Source: Clostridiales bacterium DTU070 (GTDB lineage: Bacteria; Bacillota; Clostridia; DSM-8532). From it: DNA of 64,000 nt. The first letter of the stretch is position 1. Each line of letters starts with the position of its first letter. The stretch is taken from NCBI GenBank assembly GCA_001513105.1, contig LFSH01000083.1, forward strand, positions 19,358-83,357, read 5' to 3'. This document shows positions 55,617 to 64,000 of this stretch, in pieces. The notes under the pieces were generated by a model, which was not told where the DNA came from, ran no database searches, and saw nothing but the letters and a program-made list of their open reading frames with translations. A program made the position numbers and the translations under genes.

Positions 55617-56297
55617 ATGCAGTTATTCAGGTATGACATTCATACGCATACATCCGTGGCAAGCAAGTGCAGTATCATATCTCCGGAAGACCTTGTACGG
55701 TATTATAAAGGGCTGGGCTTAACCGGGATATGCGTAACCGATCACTTTTTAAACGGAAATACAACCGTTCCGGCAAACCTTCCATGGGAAACCAGGATTG
55801 AGCTCTATTGCAGGGGATATGAAATTGCTTTGGAAGAAGGCAGAAAAATAGGCCTTGATGTGTTTTTCGGCTGGGAGTATTCAAGCAGGGGCATGGATCT
55901 GCTCACTTTCGGACTTGACAAGGAATGGCTGTTGGACCATCCCGAGCTTCTGAGTCTGAGTGTAAATGATTACTGCGATCTTGTGCGCAGCGACGGCGGG
56001 TTTATTGTTCACGCCCATCCTTTCCGGGAGGCTTTCTATATACCGAAGATAAGGCTTATACCCCGCAAGGTGGATGCCGTTGAAACAATAAACGAAGGCA
56101 ACACCGATTTTGAGAACCAATGTGCCGACAAATACGCGGATATGTATAAACTGGCAAAGGTTGCAGGTTCCGACACCCACTCGGACGGGATGAGCAGGAT
56201 TTCAGGAATACAGCTCAAAAGACGGCTTAAGGATGTACATGACATGATTTCCGCCGTAAAGAACGGGGAAACCGAAATTTTTACAATTACTACGTAA
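55617..56297 (+). CDS. PHP-domain metal-dependent phosphoesterase
   Basis: A 226-residue PHP protein. The metal-binding residues are H-T-H-T (9-12), T-D-H near 42, E near 69 (G-W-E-Y), H-A-H near 131 and S-D-T-H near 188. Relatives hydrolyse histidinol phosphate, nucleotide or sugar phosphates; the substrate is unknown. GGGGAG lies 10 bases before the ATG. Its stop overlaps the end of the convergent sensor gene by 8 bp. Confidence 0.87.
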   Translation: MQLFRYDIHTHTSVASKCSIISPEDLVRYYKGLGLTGICVTDHFLNGNTTVPANLPWETRIELYCRGYEIALEEGRKIGLDVFFGWEYSSRGMDLLTFGLDKEWLLDHPELLSLSVNDYCDLVRSDGGFIVHAHPFREAFYIPKIRLIPRKVDAVETINEGNTDFENQCADKYADMYKLAKVAGSDTHSDGMSRISGIQLKRRLKDVHDMISAVKNGETEIFTITT

Positions 56298-58518
56298 CAT
56301 TTTTCATAAGCGTCCTGTATTTCGCGGGAGTTACCCCCATATGCTGCTTGAACCTGCGGATAAAGCTGGAAGAATCATAATACCCTACCGTAGTCCCTAT
56401 ATCCTGGATGGACATATCTGTTTCCGAAAGAAGCTCCTTTGCCTTTTCCATCCGCAACAGCAGCAGATACTCAGACGGATACATTCCTGTCTGCTCTTTA
56501 TATTTCAACGACAGGTTTGCGGCGCTCATGCCGTGCATACTGGCTATGGTTCCCATACTGAGCCCCGGATCGGTGTAGTTTTCGCGTATATAATCAATTA
56601 CCTTGCCGATGACTGGATCTTCATCAGGCAGGTTTTGTTCTTCCTTCACCAGGATATCATTGCACAATTGGCGCAGGATTTCTGTAAGGTCTGAAATTCT
56701 TCTGCACCGCGACAGCTCGAAAATATCGTAATACTTGGTTGACTGTTCCGAAACCCCGTCATAGCTTAAATACTTGTTCAAAAGCATGCTGATCATTTCA
56801 TTGTAGATGATACGGAATGCAAACAGGGAGAATTTTTTAGTTTTAAGAATCTGAAACAGTTCATCAATCCTGTCGTGCAGTGCATTTGCATCACCGGCAT
56901 AAAGTGCCCTTCTGAAACCGTCAAGATAGTTTTCGGTAAACGGTTCGATATCCTTTGCCGCAGAGCTGACATCCGAAAACCATAACACATGCTCATTTCC
57001 CATGACAAAACGGTTGTCATAGGCAGTGCTTGCTTCGAAGTAGGCATTTGTGGCTTCTGAAAAATCAGAATGAAAACTGCTTACGGCAATAACAACTTCG
57101 TTATCAAGCGCGGAAAGCGTAATCTTTGCCCTGTTTATCCAGGTTTCTATGGTTTCCTCGCTGTCGGAGAACAGCACAAACAGGTATTGTTCCTGTTCCA
57201 GGATCTCCATGCCGTATCCGTGTACATCTTCATTATCGGCGAACAGGGCATGCAGCAATTCCAGTCCCTTTTTTTCAGGCGGCAAAGCAGATATCAGTGC
57301 AACGCAGTAAAATTCCCGATCTATATCCATACCAAGGCTTGACGCCGCATTAACCGCCTGTTCGCGGCTGGGAAACCGGCATTTTACAAACTTCCTCACG
57401 AAGTCTGCCCTGCAGACCTCCTTGCTTTCATCAAGCCGGATGTGCAAAGCCATATTCTGACCCTTCAGCGTTTCTATGCCTTTCTTGATTGCGCTGAACC
57501 CATCCCCTGAAGTTATCTCATCACCGATACTTTTCTGTATTTCCTTTATAGGCCTTACATGCCTGTTGGCGAAATAAACTGTAAGCAGACCGCAGGGTAC
57601 GGTTAACAGCAGCAGGAACAGGGAAAAGGCAAGCCGGGATCTTGCCGTCTGCATCTGTAACGTTTCCTGCGGAATAAGTGAAACATAGCACAAATCCAAA
57701 AGACTTCCGCGCTGGGCAAAAAGTATATACTTACGCCCGTCGGGCAAGGTAATGTTCCTGTTGATTGAGCCTTCCACTCCCGAGATTTCTTTCAGAATAA
57801 CCTCATCGGGTACGTCTATAGGCCGTTTTGCTGAAATCAGGCTCTCCCCGGAGAAAATGTACATGTTACGGACCTGGTGTATTTCGTCGTTAAACATGCG
57901 CTGGTATGAATTGTCGTGAATCAGGAATACGGCATTGCCTACAATGTACCTGCCGCTTAGCCGCAGGGGTATAATAACCGTAACCATGTTTTTATTGGTA
58001 TCGCTTGTCAGAACGCTGCGTACGCTCGTACTTGGCAGTATGCATATTTCACCGTCGTTTTTTCGTAACAGGCTGGTCAGAAAGTCGGGCGTAATCCCTT
58101 CATAATACATCAGCTTCTCGGTATATATATCCAGCGATATGGATGTATTTGAAGAATACAGGTAGTCATCATCATGAAATACTATGTAAAGCTGATCATA
58201 AAAACTGTCTGCATTATATGAATGCAGATGCTCCTTAAGGTAATATGCCTTCAATGCGTTCTCTTTCAGCTTGAACGGAGTTATATACGGAGAAAGGCTT
58301 ATCTGGTTCGCTATGTTAATCAGCGAGGACAATTTCTCTTCATGCTGAATTCTAAGGGCACTGAGACGGTTTGTGTTTTCCTCCACAATCCTGGCACGGA
58401 TGGCCGACGCATAGCTGTTATTTACATAAATCCCCACACCAATGAAAAGTACAGCCATGACAGCCACATATGAAACAATATAGCGTAACATAATGGATCG
58501 GAAAAAAATCTTTTTCAT
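56290..58518 (-). CDS. Membrane-anchored AraC family sensor-regulator (cluster D)
   Basis: A 742-residue one-protein sensor with a membrane segment at about 12-34, an extracytoplasmic region (35-285), a second segment (about 288-310), a HAMP-like linker, a central domain and C-terminal AraC helix-turn-helix motifs (about 645-742; F-K-Q-H-M-G-V-T-P-A-K-Y-R near the end). I place the start at the ATG at 58518, with AGGAG 8 bases upstream; the frame extends 38 codons further without such a site. It is encoded after the cluster D binding protein and should control that operon. Its 3' end overlaps the convergent PHP gene by 8 bp. Confidence 0.9.
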   Translation of the reverse strand: MKKIFFRSIMLRYIVSYVAVMAVLFIGVGIYVNNSYASAIRARIVEENTNRLSALRIQHEEKLSSLINIANQISLSPYITPFKLKENALKAYYLKEHLHSYNADSFYDQLYIVFHDDDYLYSSNTSISLDIYTEKLMYYEGITPDFLTSLLRKNDGEICILPSTSVRSVLTSDTNKNMVTVIIPLRLSGRYIVGNAVFLIHDNSYQRMFNDEIHQVRNMYIFSGESLISAKRPIDVPDEVILKEISGVEGSINRNITLPDGRKYILFAQRGSLLDLCYVSLIPQETLQMQTARSRLAFSLFLLLLTVPCGLLTVYFANRHVRPIKEIQKSIGDEITSGDGFSAIKKGIETLKGQNMALHIRLDESKEVCRADFVRKFVKCRFPSREQAVNAASSLGMDIDREFYCVALISALPPEKKGLELLHALFADNEDVHGYGMEILEQEQYLFVLFSDSEETIETWINRAKITLSALDNEVVIAVSSFHSDFSEATNAYFEASTAYDNRFVMGNEHVLWFSDVSSAAKDIEPFTENYLDGFRRALYAGDANALHDRIDELFQILKTKKFSLFAFRIIYNEMISMLLNKYLSYDGVSEQSTKYYDIFELSRCRRISDLTEILRQLCNDILVKEEQNLPDEDPVIGKVIDYIRENYTDPGLSMGTIASMHGMSAANLSLKYKEQTGMYPSEYLLLLRMEKAKELLSETDMSIQDIGTTVGYYDSSSFIRRFKQHMGVTPAKYRTLMKNVT

Positions 58519-58571
58519 TTTGCACTCCTGCACCTTATTATACATAATGCATTCTGCATCAAGATAATGAA

Positions 58572-58599
58572 ACCGCAGAACAGAAGCCCGTGCTGCGGT
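58572..58599 (-). terminator. Weak hairpin between binding-protein D and sensor genes
   Basis: ACCGCAG and CTGCGGT enclose a 14-base loop. On the minus strand only TTTCATT follows. It may attenuate rather than stop transcription into the sensor gene. Confidence 0.4.
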
Positions 58600-58686
58600 C
58601 TCATATATGAAATCAAACCTGATACAAATCAAATGGTAAAGCTATTCTGGATTTTCCTTCCTGTACATTAATTTTATCATATTTTT

Positions 58687-60312
58687 CTATTTGTTAGCAA
58701 GAAGGTAATTATCATACGCTTTCTGGTAGATCTCGATATAACGATCCACACCGACTGCTTTGGCTGTATTCAGGAATTCCTGCCAGACGCTGTCTGTTAC
58801 TCCGTTTGTAATGAAGTTGGTAATGGATTCCTGCATAAACTTGTCAATTTCGTTATACAAACGTGAGATCTCGATTGATTCATCGTTAGGTATCTTTACA
58901 AGCCTCTGCAGGTAAACGTATGAGTTTTTCTCAAGTACTCCGGCTGCTTCATACTCTTTGCTGTATTCAAACCTCTCCACCCGGTGCGGGGGCATTTCGT
59001 ATATCTTGAAGTAATAATCTCCGGGTGCGAAGAACTGTGCGTGATATACTGGAATATAATTGTAAAGCTCATTGTTTTCAGGAACGTAGAGTATTTCGTA
59101 TTTCCCTGCGTCATTTATCTTCATGGTGGGTTCAATCGGGCCGCCTTCTCTCAGTGGTCCGTTATAGGATACCATCATTGTTTCTGTTTCGAGCTGTGCA
59201 TCAAGCCACATGAGTGTTTCGGGGATGTGCTTGTTTGCAACGGTCAGTGCGGCGCCAATTGAAGGGACTTCAAGAATTCTTGCAACCTTGGCACCATGTT
59301 TGCTTGCAGGAGGAAGTATTGAAACGTAGTTTGCGGCAGTATCAGGTGTCAGGGCAGTGTTGATAAGGCGCAGATAAGTTGTATAACCAACCCTTCCTGC
59401 ATTCATCTTTGTACCCCAGACGTTCGAGTCCTGGGTAATTGCCTCGGGGTCGAGCAGGCCTTCCTTATAGCACAGGTTCAGCCATTCGCATGCATCACGG
59501 AATCCTGGCATATAGCCTGGGAAAACAACCTTGTTGTTGTCATCAATGCATCCGTATACGAAATACTGCAGCGGCACGCCAAACTGTGAAAAGTAGGTGT
59601 AAACACCCTGGATGTGGTTGGTGAGACCGCCGGCACTCATCGGAATTTCGTCCTTTTCGCCGTTTCCGTTCATGTCATTGTCGCGGAAAGCCCTAAGAAC
59701 GTTCGTGAGTTCGTCCACTGTTTTCGGAATTTCAAGGTTCAGTTTATCAAGCCATGTCTTGTTTATGAACCAGTGGCTTTCGTGATTGATGTTCTGGGCG
59801 GTCAGGTTGCCGATATAGTACATTTTACCGTCGGATGCCGGGATTGATACGTTTGCGTCGTTCAAATACAGGCGGCTGTGATAGTTGGGCATGTACTGCT
59901 CAATGTAGTCATCAAGCGGTACAAGGATTTTCTGGTTTACACCATACTCTTCGATGTCGATGTCTCCGCGAAGGATCATATCCGGCCATTCCCCGGAGGC
60001 AAACATAAGGTTTAGCTTGGTGTTCCAGTCCCCATCCTTGACAAGTTCCCATTCGATATGTATGTTTGTCTTTTCCTCCAGTTCCTTGTAAAACCACATA
60101 TTATCAAAGTCTACCTGCTGGTTTTCCAGTACGTACTGGAATGCGCGCAATGTAATTTTTTTGTCGCTGATTTTCCCGTCTTTGCTTTGTGCCGGTGCGG
60201 TTGCGGGTGCCCCGTCACCCTCTTTGCCGTCTCCGCTCGGCTGAATTACGGGTGTACATGCAGCAGAAAGCACCATAACCGCGATCAGCAGCACTATTAA
60301 TGCTTTTTTCAT
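58687..60312 (-). CDS. Sugar ABC transporter binding lipoprotein (cluster D)
   Basis: A 541-residue LplA-like binding protein. The signal peptide ends with the lipobox S-A-A-C (lipid Cys near residue 19), followed by a Gly/Ala/Pro-rich linker. GAAAGGAGA precedes the ATG. It is the third gene of lplB-lplC-binding protein-sensor and is preceded by a stem-loop. Confidence 0.91.
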   Translation of the reverse strand: MKKALIVLLIAVMVLSAACTPVIQPSGDGKEGDGAPATAPAQSKDGKISDKKITLRAFQYVLENQQVDFDNMWFYKELEEKTNIHIEWELVKDGDWNTKLNLMFASGEWPDMILRGDIDIEEYGVNQKILVPLDDYIEQYMPNYHSRLYLNDANVSIPASDGKMYYIGNLTAQNINHESHWFINKTWLDKLNLEIPKTVDELTNVLRAFRDNDMNGNGEKDEIPMSAGGLTNHIQGVYTYFSQFGVPLQYFVYGCIDDNNKVVFPGYMPGFRDACEWLNLCYKEGLLDPEAITQDSNVWGTKMNAGRVGYTTYLRLINTALTPDTAANYVSILPPASKHGAKVARILEVPSIGAALTVANKHIPETLMWLDAQLETETMMVSYNGPLREGGPIEPTMKINDAGKYEILYVPENNELYNYIPVYHAQFFAPGDYYFKIYEMPPHRVERFEYSKEYEAAGVLEKNSYVYLQRLVKIPNDESIEISRLYNEIDKFMQESITNFITNGVTDSVWQEFLNTAKAVGVDRYIEIYQKAYDNYLLANK

Positions 60313-60383
60313 TCTTGCATCTCCTTTCTATCACTATAATAATTATTTACACCGCTTCATCGGCGGGTCAATGCCAATTAAGG

Positions 60384-60402
60384 GTTCCGAACAATTCGGA
60401 AC
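60384..60402. other. Intercistronic stem-loop between permease and binding-protein genes (cluster D)
   Basis: GTTCCGAA-CAA-TTCGGAAC, a perfect 8-bp stem in the 96-bp gap, extended by a further GG/CC pairing across a mismatch. No T-run follows on the transcribed strand. Confidence 0.7.
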
Positions 60403-60408
60403 AGCCCG

Positions 60409-61329
60409 TCAGCCTTTCAGCGAACCGAGCATTACTCCCTTTACAAAGTAATTCTGCATGAATATGTACAGTACGACGGCAGGAACCGTTGATATAACAA
60501 TAGCGCAGTATTTTGCAACCAATGCCTTACGTATGGCCTCGGTCATTCCTTTGACATCCCCCTCGTATGCCGAGAAGAAAGCATCGGTGGAAGTACTGGT
60601 GGTGAGCGTTGCAACCGCTTCACGAAGAATTGTCTGCAGCGGCAGTTTTGCCCGGTCCCTTATATAAACCAGCGCTGTAAAATAGTCGTTCCATCTTGCA
60701 ACACCGTAGTATACGCACAATACTGCAATTATCGTACCCGACAGAGGCAATACCACGTGGATGAAATACCTGAAGTGGGTTGCGCCGTCAATAATCGCGG
60801 CTTCATGCAATTCATTCGGAACATTCATTTTAATGTAGGTTCTTGCCACCATCAGGTTCCATACCGAAACACAGTTGATAATAATCAGCAGAAGCCTGGT
60901 ATCGTACAGGCCCAGTCTCCTGTTCATTATGAACTGCGGAATCAATCCTCCTGAGAAGAACATTGTAAAGACGAAAATGAAATTCACGAATTTCCTGCCG
61001 GAGAAATTCCTGCTCAGGGCATATGCCGCCATCATCGTTACGGCAACGCTCAGCGCGGTACCCGCAATAGTATAGTATATGGAGTTCGCGTAAGAACCCA
61101 GGAGCTCTTTGTGACCGAATACCGATTCATATCCGATAAGGGAGAAATCCTTCGGCCACAACAGCACTTTTCCCGCAATAACCGCATCAGGATCCGATAC
61201 TGATGCTATAATTACGAACCAGAGAGGATATATGATAATAATAAGTACAATAATCCAGAAGATAGTATTAAATATATCAAACAATGAATCTCCGATGTTC
61301 TTTCTCACTTTAACTCCGTTGTACGCCAT
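60409..61329 (-). CDS. Carbohydrate ABC permease, LplC-like (cluster D)
   Basis: A 306-residue permease with six membrane segments and the EAA loop E-A-A-I-I-D-G-A-T-H near residue 180. The end K-G-V-M-L-G-S-L-K-G is family-typical. AGGAGGAAG lies before the ATG; 14 bp separate it from the LplB-like gene. Confidence 0.92.
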   Translation of the reverse strand: MAYNGVKVRKNIGDSLFDIFNTIFWIIVLIIIIYPLWFVIIASVSDPDAVIAGKVLLWPKDFSLIGYESVFGHKELLGSYANSIYYTIAGTALSVAVTMMAAYALSRNFSGRKFVNFIFVFTMFFSGGLIPQFIMNRRLGLYDTRLLLIIINCVSVWNLMVARTYIKMNVPNELHEAAIIDGATHFRYFIHVVLPLSGTIIAVLCVYYGVARWNDYFTALVYIRDRAKLPLQTILREAVATLTTSTSTDAFFSAYEGDVKGMTEAIRKALVAKYCAIVISTVPAVVLYIFMQNYFVKGVMLGSLKG

Positions 61330-61343
61330 CTCAACACTTCCTC

Positions 61344-62294
61344 CTAAAACAGGCTTGTTTCGCCAAGTTTCCTTGATATCCAGTTAACGGTTATAATCAT
61401 GATGAAATTGATAACGTTAATGAAAAGGCCGATGGCTGCCGTATACGAGAACTGTGCCTTCGTCAGTCCCATCTGGTATACATACACACCGATAATGTCG
61501 GATTTCACCATGTTTCCCGGGGTCTGCATCAGTAATGCCTTATCGGTGTTTGAAACCAAAAGGCTTCCGCAGCTCAGGATTAACATCATTACTACTATTG
61601 GAGTAAGGTGCGGTATATCAATATACCGGATCTTCTGAAGTTTTGTCGCCCCGTCTATTGTTGCCGCTTCATACAGTTCAGGATCTATTCCTGTCAATGC
61701 AGCAATATAAAGAATAGTATTCCATCCTGCATGCTGCCATACATCCGAGGCTATGAACAGGGTCCGGAACCATCCCGGTTCAATCATGAAATGGATAGGC
61801 TTGCCTCCGAGCGATTCAATCAGGACATTAACAATACCGCTGTCAGGAGACAGGAACAGGTACAGGATACCTGCCATTACAACGGTGGAGATAAAATGCG
61901 GCACGTAAATAATTGTTTGTGTGAATTTTTTAAAGCGCGGCCACTCCACCTGGTTAAGCAGGATAGCCATAATAATTGGAACCGGGAAACCCCACAGCAG
62001 CGCATACAGGTTCAGGAGAAACGTGTTTGACAAAAGCCGCCTGAAGTAGTAGGCATTAAAGAAGTCCTCAAAGTTTTTAAGTCCAACCCATTGGCTTCCG
62101 GTAATACCGAAGACCGCTTTATAGTCCCGGAATGCAATTTGAACGCCGTATAACGGAAGATAAGAGAATATAAAGATAAGAGTAATTGCCGGCAGAAGCA
62201 GTATGTACAATTGCCAGTCTCTTTTTACAGCCTGGCCTATTCTTTTGAAAAGTCCCGCTTTTCTCTTCTTTCTTATTAAAACATCCAAGCTCAT
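61344..62294 (-). CDS. Carbohydrate ABC permease, LplB-like (cluster D)
   Basis: A 316-residue permease with six membrane segments and the EAA loop E-A-A-T-I-D-G-A-T-K near residue 213. It is the first gene of the cluster D operon. GAAGGGA is 11 bases before the ATG, a long spacing. Confidence 0.92.
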   Translation of the reverse strand: MSLDVLIRKKRKAGLFKRIGQAVKRDWQLYILLLPAITLIFIFSYLPLYGVQIAFRDYKAVFGITGSQWVGLKNFEDFFNAYYFRRLLSNTFLLNLYALLWGFPVPIIMAILLNQVEWPRFKKFTQTIIYVPHFISTVVMAGILYLFLSPDSGIVNVLIESLGGKPIHFMIEPGWFRTLFIASDVWQHAGWNTILYIAALTGIDPELYEAATIDGATKLQKIRYIDIPHLTPIVVMMLILSCGSLLVSNTDKALLMQTPGNMVKSDIIGVYVYQMGLTKAQFSYTAAIGLFINVINFIMIITVNWISRKLGETSLF

Positions 62295-62607
62295 TCCATT
62301 TTCATTCCCTTCAAAGAAGCAGGAGGAGGACGACCTGCCTGCCTGTTTTTTTAATTTGAAAAATATCCCGCTTTTTTTGGAAAAAGATCAGATTTTTATG
62401 ATACCTCCACGTTAATGTTATCACCGGCAAGTGCAGATGTATATCGTCTAAAATTTTGTATATTATTCACAACCGGTTAAACACAATTGTCAATATTTTT
62501 GTATATTACTACTTAAAACATTATTATCACTGCTTTGTTTCCTTTACTTGCCACCCGCCAATGTATTATAATTAAAGTGGCACTACTGATTTTCAGGGGA
62601 TAGGGAT
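62295..62607. other. Divergent gap, cluster D / cheB
   Basis: A minus-strand TTGACA (complement of 62489-62494) lies upstream of the cluster D operon near an AACCGGTT palindrome, but no -10 box is well spaced, as for an activated promoter. A plus-strand TATAAT (62568-62573) is a probable -10 box for cheB. I see nothing else. Confidence 0.4.
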
Positions 62608-63711
62608 ATGATAAGAGTATTAATTGTTGATGATTCTTCCTTTATGCGTGTCAGAATAAAAACGCTCCTGGAAGCCAGAGACGATATCAAGGTTATAGGA
62701 ATTGCCAGGAATGGTATGGATGCAATACGCAAAACCATTGTCCTTAAGCCTGACGTAATTACAATGGATATTAACATGCCCGATATATCCGGGATTGAGG
62801 CTGTTGAACAGATAATGAAACAACGTCCAACCCCTATCATAATGATCAGCTCGCTTACATATGACGGCGTCTATGAAACACTTAAGGCCCTGGAAAAAGG
62901 AGCCGTTGATTATATACACAAGGATAATTTGTACGAAGCCAATCTCATAGAAAAAATACTGATGGCAAAAGAGGCAAAAATCAATGTAATTGCCGACTCT
63001 GCCAAGGACGAGGATTCACCCCGTTACATTGAAGTTGCCAGGCCGCCTTCCGTAGATTTCATTCAGAAAGCAAAAGAAACCGTCCCGGACGGAGCCTATG
63101 AACCGCAGCCCGGTCCGGCCCCGGTGGTCAGGGACAGGGAGTTTTCCATTATAGGCATTGGTATATCCACGGGCGGCCCGAGTGCCCTTGCAAAAATGCT
63201 GCCCAGGATTTCAGCCGATATACCCGCAAGCATTGTTATAGCCCAGCATATGCCGTCTACTTTCACAAAACCTTTGGCAGAACGGCTTGACAAGATTTCA
63301 CAGCTGCGTGTGAAGGAAGCAGAAAACGGTGAACAGTTACTGCCCGGACATGCATATATATGCCCCGGCGGAAAACACATCATGATTGAAAAGAAGGATA
63401 CCGTTACGCTGTACGATCGCGAGCTCTTTGTAAATCATCACTACTGTCCTTCAGCAAGCCTTTTGATGTCGTCAATCTCCAGGGTCTACGCCGACAATGC
63501 CATGTGTGTAATTATGACGGGAATGGGTTCCGACGGCCTTGAGGGAATTACTGAGGCAAAGAAGAAAAGAAGCTATGTAATTGCCCAGTCCGAAAGTTCC
63601 TCTGTCATTTTCGGAATGCCCAAGGCGGTAATAAGCAACAATCTGCAGGATGAAATTGTGCACCTTGATAACATTGCCGACAGGATTAACGAACTCTGCC
63701 TGAACAAATAG
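62608..63711 (+). CDS. cheB: Chemotaxis response regulator methylesterase CheB
   Basis: A full-length 367-residue CheB. The receiver domain (1-120) has D9/D10 and phosphorylatable Asp54. After a linker, the methylesterase domain has the catalytic triad Ser187 (I-S-T-G-G-P-S), His214 (A-Q-H-M-P) and Asp309 (G-M-G-S-D-G). It removes methyl groups from chemoreceptor glutamates and can deamidate glutamines. It stands alone, without cheR, cheA or flagellar genes in this window. GGGATAGGG precedes the ATG. Confidence 0.96.
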   Translation: MIRVLIVDDSSFMRVRIKTLLEARDDIKVIGIARNGMDAIRKTIVLKPDVITMDINMPDISGIEAVEQIMKQRPTPIIMISSLTYDGVYETLKALEKGAVDYIHKDNLYEANLIEKILMAKEAKINVIADSAKDEDSPRYIEVARPPSVDFIQKAKETVPDGAYEPQPGPAPVVRDREFSIIGIGISTGGPSALAKMLPRISADIPASIVIAQHMPSTFTKPLAERLDKISQLRVKEAENGEQLLPGHAYICPGGKHIMIEKKDTVTLYDRELFVNHHYCPSASLLMSSISRVYADNAMCVIMTGMGSDGLEGITEAKKKRSYVIAQSESSSVIFGMPKAVISNNLQDEIVHLDNIADRINELCLNK

Positions 63712-63747
63712 CCATATAATAATAGCTATGGTATATTTTGGAATACC

Positions 63748-63776
63748 TTGACAGAAGGGCGTCTATCCCTTATTAT
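63748..63776 (+). promoter_or_regulatory. Promoter of tRNA-Ser
   Basis: TTGACA (63748-63753), 17-bp spacer, TATTAT (63771-63776), about 70 bases before the mature tRNA. Confidence 0.75.
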
Positions 63777-63849
63777 ATTACAGGTAAGCATTAATGCAGC
63801 CCTTGGTTTAGCCGGGGATGCAGCAAAACAGTTAAATAATGTGAAGCGT

Positions 63850-63941
63850 GGAGAGATGGCTGAGCTGGTCTAAGGCGCACGACTGGAAATCGTGTGAACG
63901 TGATGAGCGTTCCGAGGGTTCGAATCCCTCTCTCTCCGCCA
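63850..63941 (+). tRNA. tRNA-Ser, anticodon GGA
   Basis: The acceptor stem GGAGAGA pairs with TCTCTCC, discriminator G, and CCA is encoded (63939-63941). The anticodon loop CTGGAAA at 63883-63889 gives anticodon GGA (63885-63887). A long variable arm (about 63895-63913) and the T loop GGTTCGAATCC confirm a class II serine tRNA. Confidence 0.97.
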
Positions 63942-63951
63942 CAATTCGTCC

Positions 63952-63978
63952 GAAAACCCTTTCGTAGAAAGGGTTTTC
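63952..63978 (+). terminator. Terminator of tRNA-Ser
   Basis: GAAAACCCTTT pairs perfectly with AAAGGGTTTTC (11 bp) around CGTAG, followed by ACTATTTTTA. Confidence 0.88.
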
Positions 63979-64000
63979 ACTATTTTTACCGATAAAAATA

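Noticed and set aside
30349..60402. Binding-protein hairpins as copies of one repeat family (REP or MITE-like)
   Set aside because: The five stems share no sequence, so they are convergent structures rather than a mobile repeat.
63850..63941. tRNA-Ser as integration site of a mobile element
   Set aside because: No integrase, repeated tRNA 3' end or atypical sequence is visible in the window.

Overview
The window looks like chromosome of a spore-forming, plant-polysaccharide-degrading member of the Clostridia. Evidence: mother-cell sporulation genes yabP and yabQ behind a sigma-E-like promoter, AGGAGG-type ribosome binding sites with frequent TTG/GTG starts, sigma-A promoters with 16-17 bp spacers, four carbohydrate ABC importers of the lpl/CUT1 kind, AraC/YesMN-type sensors, and glycoside hydrolases of families 2, 3 and 95. 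Genus cannot be fixed from this alone. No rRNA, CRISPR array, insertion sequence or prophage gene is visible. About two thirds of the genes are on the minus strand.

Layout. 1-2.2 kb: a minus-strand operon for an unknown sugar acid or sugar phosphate pathway (Asp/Glu-racemase-like protein, xylose-isomerase-like TIM barrel, transketolase N-terminal subunit running off the left edge). 2.4-9.3 kb, plus strand: an unrecognised gene downstream of a promoter with a LexA-box-like operator, a GH95 alpha-L-fucosidase, a processive membrane glycosyltransferase and a chemoreceptor without an external sensor domain. 9.3-17.3 kb: housekeeping and sporulation genes (cysS, cysE, divIC, yabQ, yabP, rqcP, mazG, a Cys-rich DUF6062-like protein), with an AEC transporter and a DUF975 membrane protein inserted in the usual mazG-to-divIC order. 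17.4-27.8 kb: 8-oxoguanine glycosylase, lipid kinase, an overlapping araC-cysC pair, GH3 glycosidase, UbiA prenyltransferase, cold shock protein and trkA-trkH potassium uptake.

27.9-62.3 kb is dominated by four sugar importers, each with a different kind of regulator. Cluster A (27.9-35.3 kb): lplB-lplC-binding protein-GH2 under a LacI repressor. Cluster B (39.6-45.7 kb): lplB-lplC-binding protein beside a membrane AraC sensor, with a tandem paralogous binding protein at 37.8 kb. Cluster C (45.8-52.9 kb): binding protein-malF-malG divergent from a YesM/YesN two-component pair. Cluster D (56.3-62.3 kb): lplB-lplC-binding protein-membrane AraC sensor. None encodes an ATPase, so a shared MsmK/UgpC-type ATPase elsewhere is expected. 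Each cluster has a stem-loop at the junction between permease and binding-protein genes, suggesting a common post-transcriptional way of setting subunit ratios. Between C and D sit a fused Wzz/BY-kinase with a Tyr-rich tail, its CpsB-type phosphatase and a PHP phosphoesterase.

The right end has a complete cheB and a tRNA-Ser(GGA) with its own promoter and terminator. I found no clearly new multi-gene system. The items most worth a second look are the binding-protein hairpins, the LexA-box-like promoter upstream of the unrecognised gene, the araC-cysC pair with a hairpin covering the araC ribosome binding site, and the racemase/isomerase/split-transketolase operon.
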